Positions 15,871 to 24,109 of a stretch of DNA of 25,720 nt are shown piece by piece (positions within the stretch are counted from its first letter, which is position 1; each line of letters begins with the position of its first letter). The position numbers and the translations under genes are program-made. The stretch comes from an uncultured Flavobacteriia bacterium (GTDB lineage: Bacteria; Bacteroidota; Bacteroidia; Flavobacteriales_D; Crocinitomicaceae), in contig CAIYQV010000186.1 in NCBI GenBank assembly GCA_903928365.1, positions 1 to 25,720 of the forward strand, read 5' to 3'. The notes under the pieces are model-generated. The model ran no database searches, had not been told where the DNA came from, and saw only the letters and a program-made list of their open reading frames with translations.

Positions 15871-17144
15871 AGATCTAAAAATACGTTATTCAATGTGACC
15901 AATTTTTTCTTTTCACTTTGCAAACTATTCCCACTCAGCCGAATTCGAACATTTTTCCATTCACTGGAATCCAACAGGTCAAAAATCTCTATCAACCCGT
16001 TATCCTCCAGATCCAGATAGCACAACTTTTGAAGTTTTTTAAACTGAGGCGGAAGAATACGAATATAATTATTTCGCAAGTCGAGTCGTTCAAGCTGAAC
16101 CAATGAGGTCAATTCATCAGGTATATACTCCAATTGATTATCGGAGACCATCAGTTCTTTCAATGCAATTAACCTTCCAATCTCTGAGGGAAGTTCATTG
16201 AGCAGATTTATTCCCAGATCCAGAATTTGCAGTTCGGAAAGATTTGTTTTTTCGGCACCAATCAGGGACTGCACTTTACACGAACGCAAGTTGAGATACA
16301 TCATACCCTGCGGTAGAGTAGAAAAATCCAGTTGTTTGATCAGTGTATTGGAAAGATTGAGTTTCTTCAGGTTGATCAATGCCGTCATCCCCTTTATCTC
16401 GGTAAGTTTGTTCATTGAAAGATCAAGTTCCTTTAGGGAAATCGGAAGTCCGGAAACATCTGTTTCACCCATATTGAGCGACTGACTCACTCGTAATCGC
16501 TCCAGACTTCTATTATTTACAGAAAATACGGGCAATTTGACAACCTTACTTTGAATAAAACTCAGGTTTTTAAGTCCTGGCATTTTATCAAACGAAACAG
16601 GAAGTATGGCACCCTCCACCCTAACAAAACTGAGTTCAGTAAGGTATTCTGAAGCGTATAATGTATTGGTCAGCTGGTACTGCGACTCCATATCAAAAAA
16701 AGTCACGGAGGTAATCCTGTTTCGAATCATCATAAAATCCATTTCAAACACAGTCTGCAATGGATATTCCGATTCAATGACCAAACGTTCAATAGACAAG
16801 GCCTCCACCAATTGACTCACCACTCCAGCTGGCATTCCATGAAACTGAACCGTCACATGCAAGGTGCCAGGTTCGGGCCAACAGGTAAGCGGTCGGTGAA
16901 ATCTGCCATTCCGAACTTCAGACGCCAGACTGCCTTCAGCACCAAAAGCAATCAGAAATAGCAAATAGAACTCATAGATCTGTGTATCCGGATTCTGTAT
17001 AAACTGATCAGAAAAAGGATCAAGCTGATCCCAGACCTCATCGATCACTTCTGGAGGAAAAATCTGAATAAAGAGGCAATTCTGATCCATGTTCTGTTGG
17101 TCTTTCAATAGGCCAATGAGCTTTTCTTTTGAAAATTCTTCCAT
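15867..17144 (-). CDS. Leucine-rich-repeat protein of the RT-MoxR-VWA operon
   Basis: A 425-residue soluble protein. The N-terminal 160 residues are an unassigned alpha/beta region. From about 165 to 385 run LRRs of the bacterial type, for example SLKELDLSMNKLTEI, NLKKLNLSNTLIKQL, ELQILDLGINLLNELP, LKELMVSDNQLEYIP and LERLDLRNNYIRILP, with the LxxLxLxxNxL period of about 23. No signal peptide, so a cytoplasmic recognition or scaffold role is inferred. It starts 9 bases after the RT gene, whose product also carries LRRs, so the two may recognise related partners. Its ATG and stop fit tight coupling on both sides. Confidence 0.88.
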   Translation of the reverse strand: MEEFSKEKLIGLLKDQQNMDQNCLFIQIFPPEVIDEVWDQLDPFSDQFIQNPDTQIYEFYLLFLIAFGAEGSLASEVRNGRFHRPLTCWPEPGTLHVTVQFHGMPAGVVSQLVEALSIERLVIESEYPLQTVFEMDFMMIRNRITSVTFFDMESQYQLTNTLYASEYLTELSFVRVEGAILPVSFDKMPGLKNLSFIQSKVVKLPVFSVNNRSLERLRVSQSLNMGETDVSGLPISLKELDLSMNKLTEIKGMTALINLKKLNLSNTLIKQLDFSTLPQGMMYLNLRSCKVQSLIGAEKTNLSELQILDLGINLLNELPSEIGRLIALKELMVSDNQLEYIPDELTSLVQLERLDLRNNYIRILPPQFKKLQKLCYLDLEDNGLIEIFDLLDSSEWKNVRIRLSGNSLQSEKKKLVTLNNVFLDL

Positions 17145-17153
17145 TACATTTTT

Positions 17154-20100
17154 TTAAAATGGCAGGTCATCTGATTCATTAAATTCATTCAACGGGATCT
17201 CTATTACGCGTCCCTTTGAACGGTGGTTCTCCAGCACCTTCTCAATTATTTCTTTCTGATAAGGATAATATGGTCTGACATTGATATACTCAACCACTGG
17301 GTGAGTAGCTAAAATAGCTTCCAGCTGACTTTCCAAATCTATATTGTTATCCCGGCTGTAAAGTTTCTTAAGCCCTGGCATTAATTTTACCAGATCCTCT
17401 GCATTATGGTAAGTCCAAAAGGTTTGAGAACCATCTATGTACAATTCTTCCAATTTAGGAAGTACAGGTAGCGTATCATTGATCCCGCGCAAAGAAATCT
17501 TTAATATTTTTAAATTTGGAAACTGCGACAGCACACTCAAATCCAACAGTTTTTTACCAAAAGAAAGGTCCAGAAAAACAACCTGAGCTTTGTTCTTCAG
17601 GGCGTGCTCAAGTGAATTGAAATACCCGTTTTTTGAAAAAAAGCCGCGCTTCTCAGCTTCCCGTATAAAATACGTTCTAATGGGTGTGATTAACCCTGCG
17701 CGATTGGTAAAAAACTGATTTGAAATCTCCTTTTCGAAGGAGGTCATCTGATCATCGGAGAAGTAGTTCAACTGTTCGAAAAAGAATTGCCTGATCTCAT
17801 CCGAGGTAACGTTGATCTTGGTTCCCAGTTTATTAACTATAAAATTAAATTCATGAGGTTCGAGTCGCCTCATTAACTCTTCGAGCACGATGGGTAATAC
17901 GGCATTGGTTCGATTTCTATTTTTATATAAATCACGCGACAGAAAGACCAATGTGCGCAAACTGATTTTCATGGCATAAAGTATAAAGGAAATATCTTCT
18001 TTTAAACCTTTGTGCACAAAGACCATTGCATATGGATTAAATCCAATTAACTCCATCATTAAATCTCTGTCTTTGCGGTATTTCAGTGGTAAATTCTTCG
18101 GATTATATTCCCCTTTACGTATTAAATGAATAATCTCCCTCTTCTCTGTTTTATAAAGAATTGACGGATGAATAAAAATCCCATTCCGCACAAGATAGGG
18201 TTTGAAAGGCTCCTCTTTTTTATTCCAATCCATTATGTAATTCTTATGGGCGGATTTGTAGACTGGATAGATCTTCAACTCAGAGAGCTGATTTTCTTTG
18301 TTCATGACCGTCTGCTTATCTGAATGTATCTGGTCCGAAAGCTCCGGTTTTGTCCAGTCCGCAAAGTGCAATCCCTGCTCTTTCATGCGGTTATGGTAGG
18401 ATTTGTTCGTGTTCAGTCTCCCCGATTTGTACACACTTTCAAACGGCAAATTGAGTCGAAACACATCGTAGCGCAATGACAAACCCAATAATGGAAAGGA
18501 AGATATTGATTTCGACATGCGGAGTTCTGCATTCTTATTCTCTGAAAGCCATGAGTTCCGGAGAATCTCTTTCAATCTCGATGACCTCGGAAAGAATGAC
18601 GTCACTCTACCGGTTTCACTCATCTTTTTGCCCTTGCCTGATTGAATCAACACAAATTCAGCCACGTGTTCCTGGTTCATCGGAAGCAGCACATGAATAT
18701 TTTTCAGCAATGCTTTGTCTCCAGTTCGTGGTAAGGGATAATGGATCAACATACTTCCCGGATCCAGCTCATCCACGCGATCTGCCAGCACCTTGATCAG
18801 AACTGTTGGTCGGTGAAACACCTCCGATGTAGCAGGCAGCTGAAAAGGATGTATTCCCGGATGCAGCAAATGATAACTATCCGGCTTTATTTCAAAGTTC
18901 CCTGAAAATTTAAGATTCGGCAACCAGGAAAAATCGATGATAAAATTTCGGATCAAACTTGACTTCAACTGTTCGGGATAGAAAGTATATCCTAAACGCA
19001 GCCATGCATAGTCGGGATTGATTCGCCAGTTCTTTTGCTTCAAAAATTCTGCTATGGCCGTCAACTTACTTTCTGCAAACTCTCCCTGAATTTTAAGTTC
19101 CTGCAACAACAAATTCATCTCTTCGTCCAGTGGTTCAAAAAGTACAAATAGATGCAGCGGTTCAATCAGGTTTAATTTCTCAAATAAGCCAGAAGGATCA
19201 ATCGTCCCGGCACCAACTTTAAAACGCACGAGCAAATGACTCACCTTCTCTCCTGCGTCAATGAGATGTAACAACTCCTGATCTGAAGAAACTTCCGTCC
19301 AGCTTTCACCTTGCAAGGCGTCGAGGTAGATCTCAGGCAAAGAACGACTCTTTAGTGTTTCAGGATAATTATCAAGGGATAATTCATGGAGTGTTCCTGT
19401 TAATTCCTTCCATGGCAGATCTGATGTATTGATTTCCGGATTGCCTTTCAAAAGCAAATGTTTCAAGCCCTTCGGTACCTGTGAAAAATCAAACGAACTT
19501 AACCTGTTGTTTTGCAGATCGATGCGTTTCACAGGTGCACAATTCTGCATGTCAAACTCACTGAGTTCGTTATTTGCAAGAAACAAAGAGGAAGATTTCC
19601 ATTCGGAAAGTGCAAATGCAGGTAGCTCTTTTAACTTCATCTGTTCCAGCGAAACAGAATGCCTTGACGCTGCCACCGAATTCCAGAAACTTTTATTTAC
19701 CTGGTAATTCGTCTGATCTGTCTGCGAGAGATCACGAACCAAACGCACTGAGCAGGATCCGGCTGCCATTCCTTTGTCTTTAAGTAAGTCATCCAGCGTA
19801 ATAGCCCCTACCAGAGAAAACGATTTTTTGGTCAGCGGAACCGCTGTATTGACAGTTCGTACATCACTGTTTAAACCTGTTTTACTGATTGTCTGACTAT
19901 TTAACTTTAGAGATGATTTCCAATTTTTGGCGTAGACGCATACTACTTTTCTACCCAAACGGTGCCTTCCAAGTTCCTCTCCGGGAACATGAGCCAGATC
20001 AGCCGTCCAATAGGCTCCAACACGGTTGAAATAACGAAATCCGTTCATATCAACGATCCCGTTGTAGCGTGGATCACAAGGCACGATCAACCCTAGAAGG

Positions 20101-21461
20101 GCACGGTCTTCATAACAGGTTTCGGTAAAATAGTCCCTGAATTCCTTTTCTGTTGGGAGTCTCCAGCCATGCTTAAGATCCGGCAGATCCAAAGCAGCCC
20201 GCTCCGTGAAATAGGCAAGCGATTTCGCTCTCCTCGTAAATGTAAAAATTCCTTTGTCAGAATCCTCTTCGGAATGTTCGTCCAGCAGTTTCCACTCAAC
20301 TCCACCTACACTTATTTTGTCTGTCTTTTTAAGCTGTTCAGCCTTTTCATGCAAGCCCTGAATGTAACCCACTGCTTCCGTGATCGATTTTCCCTTCCTG
20401 ACAAAACGACTGATGATGATGAGTTCGGCTCGGTACCGTTTGAATTCATCATCTGATCTGCGTACCTGCAGGACCCAGTTCACTTTTCCTGAGAGCTCAG
20501 AGAGGTATGCATGAGAAGAAGCCTCGAGTTTTGCAACGTGATCTTCACCAAATTTCTTCAAGAAATACATTTCCTGACGGATGGCTCTCTTTTTTTCTCT
20601 TCCGGCAGAACGTTTTTCATTCACCACGATCCCTGTTACGGTCTGTCGGTTGTGCTGACGAATGAGCTGTGTTTTTGACTTTTTTAATTTCAATCCCTGT
20701 TTTTTCAGAAGAACATTGAGGTAATGCAGGACCTTGCCCGGTTGCAGATCTTCTTCTGCTCCCGAAATCGTCATATCATCCGAATATCGTGAGTAATTCA
20801 GTCGGTTCCTGACACAGAAATTGAGGAACTTACGGTCAAATCGAACAAGGTAATAGTTTGCGAGCACACCGCTGGAAGGACTCCCCTGCGGAAGAGCGCC
20901 GTTCAATGAGGTCACCGAAATGATCTTTTTCGCAAGCGACAATCGCACGGTTGCTTTTTCTTCTTGGCTCATCTCGTCGTTCAGTATCCCTATTTTGACC
21001 AGATAGGGGTCCCGAATTTGCAACAGATGCATCCACATTTCCTGCATAGCAGAAACCTGAATAGTACCGAAGAAATCCTCAATATCAACTTTCATCACCA
21101 CTTCATTACCGATGTGGAAATTGGCATTTTTAACTACATTGTAACCAGGGCGATATGCTGTGGCACAGGGAGAAAGCTTGTACATCCGTTCTAACCTTCT
21201 GGTCGAACTGAAATAGCCTTTTCTTTTTTCAACTTCGTACAAAAAGTTCATGATCTGCCGCTGTACTTCCATCAGTACCGGCTTGGGCTCGTATAAAATC
21301 CTTTTTGAACCATCTGATCTCGGAATAACATGGCGAACATAGTAGGAATCGTCCAGGTGTTCCGGAATCTCCATATCTGCCAGTAAACGTAAGCTATTGA
21401 ACGGTCCTGCACTCGTCGCTTCTTCGCTCTTAAGAAAGGTAAAATCTAATGTTTCTGTCAT
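17154..21461 (-). CDS. Retron-type reverse transcriptase fused to CLec and LRR domains
   Basis: A 1435-residue soluble protein. Residues 1 to about 375 form an RT with retron hallmarks: the region-X motif NAxxH (N112-A-N-F-H116), motif A KVDIEDFF (Asp126), ALPQGSPSSG (189-198), the catalytic YSDD (226-229, Asp228-Asp229) and the VTG triplet in region Y (275-277). An Lcl/DUF1566-like CLec domain follows (about 383-515; GWRLPTEKEF at 432-441, AYWTADL at 483-489, KVVCVY at 505-510). LRRs lie at about 603-700, then a long region without recognised domains, and more LRR-like repeats at about 1292-1385. The last seven residues, ESDDLPF, match the SSB C-terminal tip. Its ATG overlaps the upstream gene's stop (ATGA), and a 9-base gap precedes the LRR gene. 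The long fusion distinguishes it from ordinary retron RTs of about 300-400 residues. No msr-msd is evident upstream. DGR and group II intron RTs fit less well. Confidence 0.9.
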   Translation of the reverse strand: MTETLDFTFLKSEEATSAGPFNSLRLLADMEIPEHLDDSYYVRHVIPRSDGSKRILYEPKPVLMEVQRQIMNFLYEVEKRKGYFSSTRRLERMYKLSPCATAYRPGYNVVKNANFHIGNEVVMKVDIEDFFGTIQVSAMQEMWMHLLQIRDPYLVKIGILNDEMSQEEKATVRLSLAKKIISVTSLNGALPQGSPSSGVLANYYLVRFDRKFLNFCVRNRLNYSRYSDDMTISGAEEDLQPGKVLHYLNVLLKKQGLKLKKSKTQLIRQHNRQTVTGIVVNEKRSAGREKKRAIRQEMYFLKKFGEDHVAKLEASSHAYLSELSGKVNWVLQVRRSDDEFKRYRAELIIISRFVRKGKSITEAVGYIQGLHEKAEQLKKTDKISVGGVEWKLLDEHSEEDSDKGIFTFTRRAKSLAYFTERAALDLPDLKHGWRLPTEKEFRDYFTETCYEDRALLGLIVPCDPRYNGIVDMNGFRYFNRVGAYWTADLAHVPGEELGRHRLGRKVVCVYAKNWKSSLKLNSQTISKTGLNSDVRTVNTAVPLTKKSFSLVGAITLDDLLKDKGMAAGSCSVRLVRDLSQTDQTNYQVNKSFWNSVAASRHSVSLEQMKLKELPAFALSEWKSSSLFLANNELSEFDMQNCAPVKRIDLQNNRLSSFDFSQVPKGLKHLLLKGNPEINTSDLPWKELTGTLHELSLDNYPETLKSRSLPEIYLDALQGESWTEVSSDQELLHLIDAGEKVSHLLVRFKVGAGTIDPSGLFEKLNLIEPLHLFVLFEPLDEEMNLLLQELKIQGEFAESKLTAIAEFLKQKNWRINPDYAWLRLGYTFYPEQLKSSLIRNFIIDFSWLPNLKFSGNFEIKPDSYHLLHPGIHPFQLPATSEVFHRPTVLIKVLADRVDELDPGSMLIHYPLPRTGDKALLKNIHVLLPMNQEHVAEFVLIQSGKGKKMSETGRVTSFFPRSSRLKEILRNSWLSENKNAELRMSKSISSFPLLGLSLRYDVFRLNLPFESVYKSGRLNTNKSYHNRMKEQGLHFADWTKPELSDQIHSDKQTVMNKENQLSELKIYPVYKSAHKNYIMDWNKKEEPFKPYLVRNGIFIHPSILYKTEKREIIHLIRKGEYNPKNLPLKYRKDRDLMMELIGFNPYAMVFVHKGLKEDISFILYAMKISLRTLVFLSRDLYKNRNRTNAVLPIVLEELMRRLEPHEFNFIVNKLGTKINVTSDEIRQFFFEQLNYFSDDQMTSFEKEISNQFFTNRAGLITPIRTYFIREAEKRGFFSKNGYFNSLEHALKNKAQVVFLDLSFGKKLLDLSVLSQFPNLKILKISLRGINDTLPVLPKLEELYIDGSQTFWTYHNAEDLVKLMPGLKKLYSRDNNIDLESQLEAILATHPVVEYINVRPYYPYQKEIIEKVLENHRSKGRVIEIPLNEFNESDDLPF

Positions 21462-22678
21462 TCTATTGAAAGTTCTTGTAATCCCACTCTGTGTAAAGCC
21501 ATATCAAGTACATACCAGTCATCCATGTAGCCAATAAAAGGCCTGTTATCATTAATGCTATCGGACTGAGAATAAAAATAACTCAATACCCAGTCGATCA
21601 GTTCTGCGTTCTCCTCGGTCCTGACCTGCAAGAGCTCTCCTGCCTTCAGATGAAGTCTGTGTTCCACATCATACTCTGATGTACATTCTTTTCTAACCTG
21701 CCCTTCCAATTCTTCGAGAGACAGTTGTCGTTCGCAATAGGTGGTGCAGTAACGAATAAGTTCTGTTGCATCAAAATGAAACTGTAGCGAAAGCAGCATA
21801 AGTCTTGAATACCCCTCCTCTGTCGACATGAGTACAGACAATGTCTTTTCGTGTCTGGACAAAACCTCCTGGTGTTTTGAAAAAATCAGTACCACCCACT
21901 CGGAAAGATCCAGTGCCATGGCTTTTTCCAGCAATTCTATTTTTTCATTATCATTCTCAGGCAGACGCCTTTCAATGACGCCAAGCATTTTCATCATGGT
22001 ATCTGCTGCATAAGCGTATACAGAGGAACACAATTCACGGATGAACGATCCGGACATGATCAGATGTTCTTTCTCCAACTGTTCCTCCAGATGCCGGAAC
22101 AACTTATCAAGTTCGCGCGGAAGCACCTCCCCAGAGGGTGATGAAATTGATTCTTCTAAAATGAGTTTTTCGGCAAGCATTGCCACCCCTTCATTGCGCA
22201 GGAATGAAAAATAATGCATTACTCCCCAGAAAAGTCCGTTTTCTCTTTCACTAAGTGATTCCAGCGAATTCCGGGAATGATAAATTCCGCAGGACTCTCG
22301 TATCACCAGCATATCAAGAGCATGAACAAGTTCGTGCAACACACACTGGTCCAGTACCTGTTCAAAGCGATCCGGATCCTCCTCCTCAATACGTAAAAGT
22401 CGACCCGCATGAAAACGGATCACAAACGCATTCCCTTCCGAACCAAATGCATCAAAAACCGAAAGAATGCGACCATTATCCTCGTCCCAGTCTCCGAAGA
22501 CACCCATCACATCGTAGGCCCCGGGCGTGATACCCATTAAAATATCGGAAAACCTCTGCAGACGTTCACTAATCGCCTCACTCAATGGGAAAAGTTCAGT
22601 CAAAACCAATACCTCTTCCAGCGGAGCTTCTGTCCGGAAAAGAATATTTTGTATGCCTTTTTGTTTGGTCGTTTTCAC
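21458..22678 (-). CDS. HExxH metallopeptidase-like protein with DUF1232-like C-terminus
   Basis: A 406-residue soluble protein and first gene of the RT operon. The zincin motif is VLHELVHALDML (His115, Glu116, His119). A plausible third ligand is Glu163 in FLRNEGVAMLAE, the gluzincin-like NEGxAxxxE pattern, 44 residues after His119. A long helical middle region follows. The C-terminus has DNRPFIGYMDDWYVLDMAL, which resembles the signature of DUF1232/YkvA domains (pattern P-x-x-G-Y-x-D-D). No signal peptide. It may be a protease that processes an operon partner or a toxic effector. Catalysis has not been shown, and the DUF1232 match rests on one motif. The stop overlaps the RT start by four bases. 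Confidence 0.7.
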   Translation of the reverse strand: MKTTKQKGIQNILFRTEAPLEEVLVLTELFPLSEAISERLQRFSDILMGITPGAYDVMGVFGDWDEDNGRILSVFDAFGSEGNAFVIRFHAGRLLRIEEEDPDRFEQVLDQCVLHELVHALDMLVIRESCGIYHSRNSLESLSERENGLFWGVMHYFSFLRNEGVAMLAEKLILEESISSPSGEVLPRELDKLFRHLEEQLEKEHLIMSGSFIRELCSSVYAYAADTMMKMLGVIERRLPENDNEKIELLEKAMALDLSEWVVLIFSKHQEVLSRHEKTLSVLMSTEEGYSRLMLLSLQFHFDATELIRYCTTYCERQLSLEELEGQVRKECTSEYDVEHRLHLKAGELLQVRTEENAELIDWVLSYFYSQSDSINDNRPFIGYMDDWYVLDMALHRVGLQELSIE

Positions 22679-22782
22679 GTTCGGGATGTTTTACTAATTT
22701 AGAACAAATTTGTTTTTGGGTGTTATGCAATTTCAATTTAGGCGTGTAACACATGATATCTAATGAATTTTGAAACACAATT
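22679..22782. promoter_or_regulatory. Divergent promoter/operator region of the RT operon
   Basis: These 104 AT-rich bases separate the RT operon from the divergent sigma-factor operon and should hold both promoters. They include a perfect 12-bp palindrome AACAAATTTGTT (22703-22714) and an inverted pair GTGTTA/TAACAC (22720-22725 with 22747-22752), both candidate operators. I see no clear -33/-7 pair. The interval is shorter than a typical retron msr-msd. Confidence 0.5.
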
Positions 22783-23406
22783 ATGAAAAAAGAACCACAT
22801 TTCGGCGACCGAATCCTCTGGGTTGGTGACAAAGCTGCCGAAACATTCCGTAAAACAAATGCCTCTGTAAGGGATCAGTTTAACAACAAAATTCTCCTGT
22901 ATGAGAACCGATCGAATGATGCCCCTGAACAGAACGTCACGTATCTGAAGGATCTCGCTTCCGATGACAACATGGACTACAAACCTGAAAAATTACAGGA
23001 AGCGCTTAAGAAGGTCATGTCTAACGAAGGGATGAATAAAGCCGCTCTGCTGATTGGCAGTTCGTATGAATTGATGTTCCAGCAATTACTTGAATTATAC
23101 AATATGGATCACAGCGCATCAAAACAGGAGGAGGTTAAACCAGAGATGCTCTTTTCCTATTCCTTCTCGAGAGAAATGGATGCGCTGAGCAGGCGAGCAT
23201 TGAACCCGAAAAAGGTATTGTTCCTGCATCAGGATGTACCTTTCAGAGATATGATCGCAGAGTCGAAAGAAACCATGGAGCGTGCTCGAAATTATTTTCT
23301 GCAGGCCTATGCCACCAAAAAATCGGAAACAGACATCAGTGAATTTCTGTTCCGTATGACCGATGATTCGCAAAACACAGAAAACAACGAAATTGAAAAA
23401 TTGTAA
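22783..23406 (+). CDS. Soluble alpha/beta protein, unknown, in sigma-factor operon
   Basis: A 207-residue protein with no TM or signal. Predicted strands ILWVGDKAAE (11-20), KILLYENRS, AALLIGSS and VLFLHQDVPF, separated by helices, suggest a Rossmann-like fold. A Lys/Glu-rich helical region and a low-complexity tail (QNTENNEIEKL) end the protein. I recognise no family. It lies 14 bases upstream of the ECF sigma gene, so it could be a regulator or anti-sigma-like partner, although no membrane or anti-sigma motif is visible. It is transcribed divergently from the RT operon. Confidence 0.55.
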   Translation: MKKEPHFGDRILWVGDKAAETFRKTNASVRDQFNNKILLYENRSNDAPEQNVTYLKDLASDDNMDYKPEKLQEALKKVMSNEGMNKAALLIGSSYELMFQQLLELYNMDHSASKQEEVKPEMLFSYSFSREMDALSRRALNPKKVLFLHQDVPFRDMIAESKETMERARNYFLQAYATKKSETDISEFLFRMTDDSQNTENNEIEKL

Positions 23407-23420
23407 AATACCTTAACCCT

Positions 23421-23993
23421 ATGAACAGAAGGCTGCTATTCGAGGAGATCATCCGCCGTCATGAAAAGAGTATCCGCAGAGCGATCAGGAGTAAATTTCC
23501 GAACGCCATGGAAGCAGACGACCTTTTTCAGGAGCTGGCAATTCACATCATGCAAAAACTGGATGATGCGGAAGACGATGAACTTGCTGCCTGGGAAGCA
23601 GACGCCTGGATCATGAAGGTTACTGCGAATTTCTGTTTCTCTGAATTCAGAAAACGCGGGACGAAAAAAAGGAAGGCTATGAAAGACCTGCCCGATGATG
23701 GAGCGCTTGAAAGAGGTGCTTTCCACAGCGGGTGGGGAAATGACAACTATTCGGATCCGTCACGCAGTGCAATGGGAGTGGATCTGGATCAGCTGCTTTT
23801 GGATTTGAACGAACGTGACCGGAGGATCATTGTGCTGAAGATCTTTGACGGTAAATCCGTTCAGGAGATCGATCAGATCATGGGAATCACGAACAGTGCA
23901 CAATACTACAAACGGGCCATCGAAGGTATTCGTCGCAGACTGAATGTTGACCTTTACAGAGAGTTGTTTGATGATTTTTTCCCTTTGGATTGA
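23421..23993 (+). CDS. ECF-type RNA polymerase sigma factor
   Basis: A 190-residue sigma-70-family protein. Sigma region 2 covers about 10-80, with EADDLFQELAIHIMQKL (DNA-melting helix, 31-47) and WIMKVTANFCFSEFRKR (63-79). The linker (80-120) is acidic and Gly-rich. Region 4 covers about 121-175, with LLDLNERDRRIIVLKIFDGKSVQEI and an HTH-like GITNSAQYYKRAIEGIRRRL. Its length fits ECF/extracytoplasmic sigma factors. Its partner gene at 22783 sits 14 bases upstream. Candidate targets are its own operon, the RT operon or the exported zinc-ribbon gene after it. Confidence 0.85.
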   Translation: MNRRLLFEEIIRRHEKSIRRAIRSKFPNAMEADDLFQELAIHIMQKLDDAEDDELAAWEADAWIMKVTANFCFSEFRKRGTKKRKAMKDLPDDGALERGAFHSGWGNDNYSDPSRSAMGVDLDQLLLDLNERDRRIIVLKIFDGKSVQEIDQIMGITNSAQYYKRAIEGIRRRLNVDLYRELFDDFFPLD

Positions 23994-24109
23994 GTTATTT
24001 TAAAAACTTTTTCGTATATTTATTTCAGTTTTATTCCGAATACATCTTTTGCATGTATAACAGTGGGATAACTAAATATTACCACGATTTATCACTTAAA
24101 AATTAAACG
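23994..24109. promoter_or_regulatory. AT-rich leader of the exported zinc-ribbon gene
   Basis: A 116-base AT-rich interval after the sigma gene; the promoter for the next gene must lie here unless the transcript reads through. A short A/T-rich self-complementary patch just after the sigma stop (TAAAAACTTTTTC) is too weak to call a terminator. Nothing else noted. Confidence 0.3.

Noticed and set aside
17154..21461. Diversity-generating retroelement
   Set aside because: The RT carries the retron NAxxH and VTG motifs, and I found no template/variable repeat pair near the CLec-coding part in this window.
21458..22678. Reverse-transcriptase-like YMDD in the metallopeptidase-like protein
   Set aside because: GYMDDW sits in a DUF1232-like C-terminal motif, and no other RT motif is present.
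24001..24013. Terminator after the sigma gene
   Set aside because: The A/T-only self-complementary patch is too short and has no GC stem.
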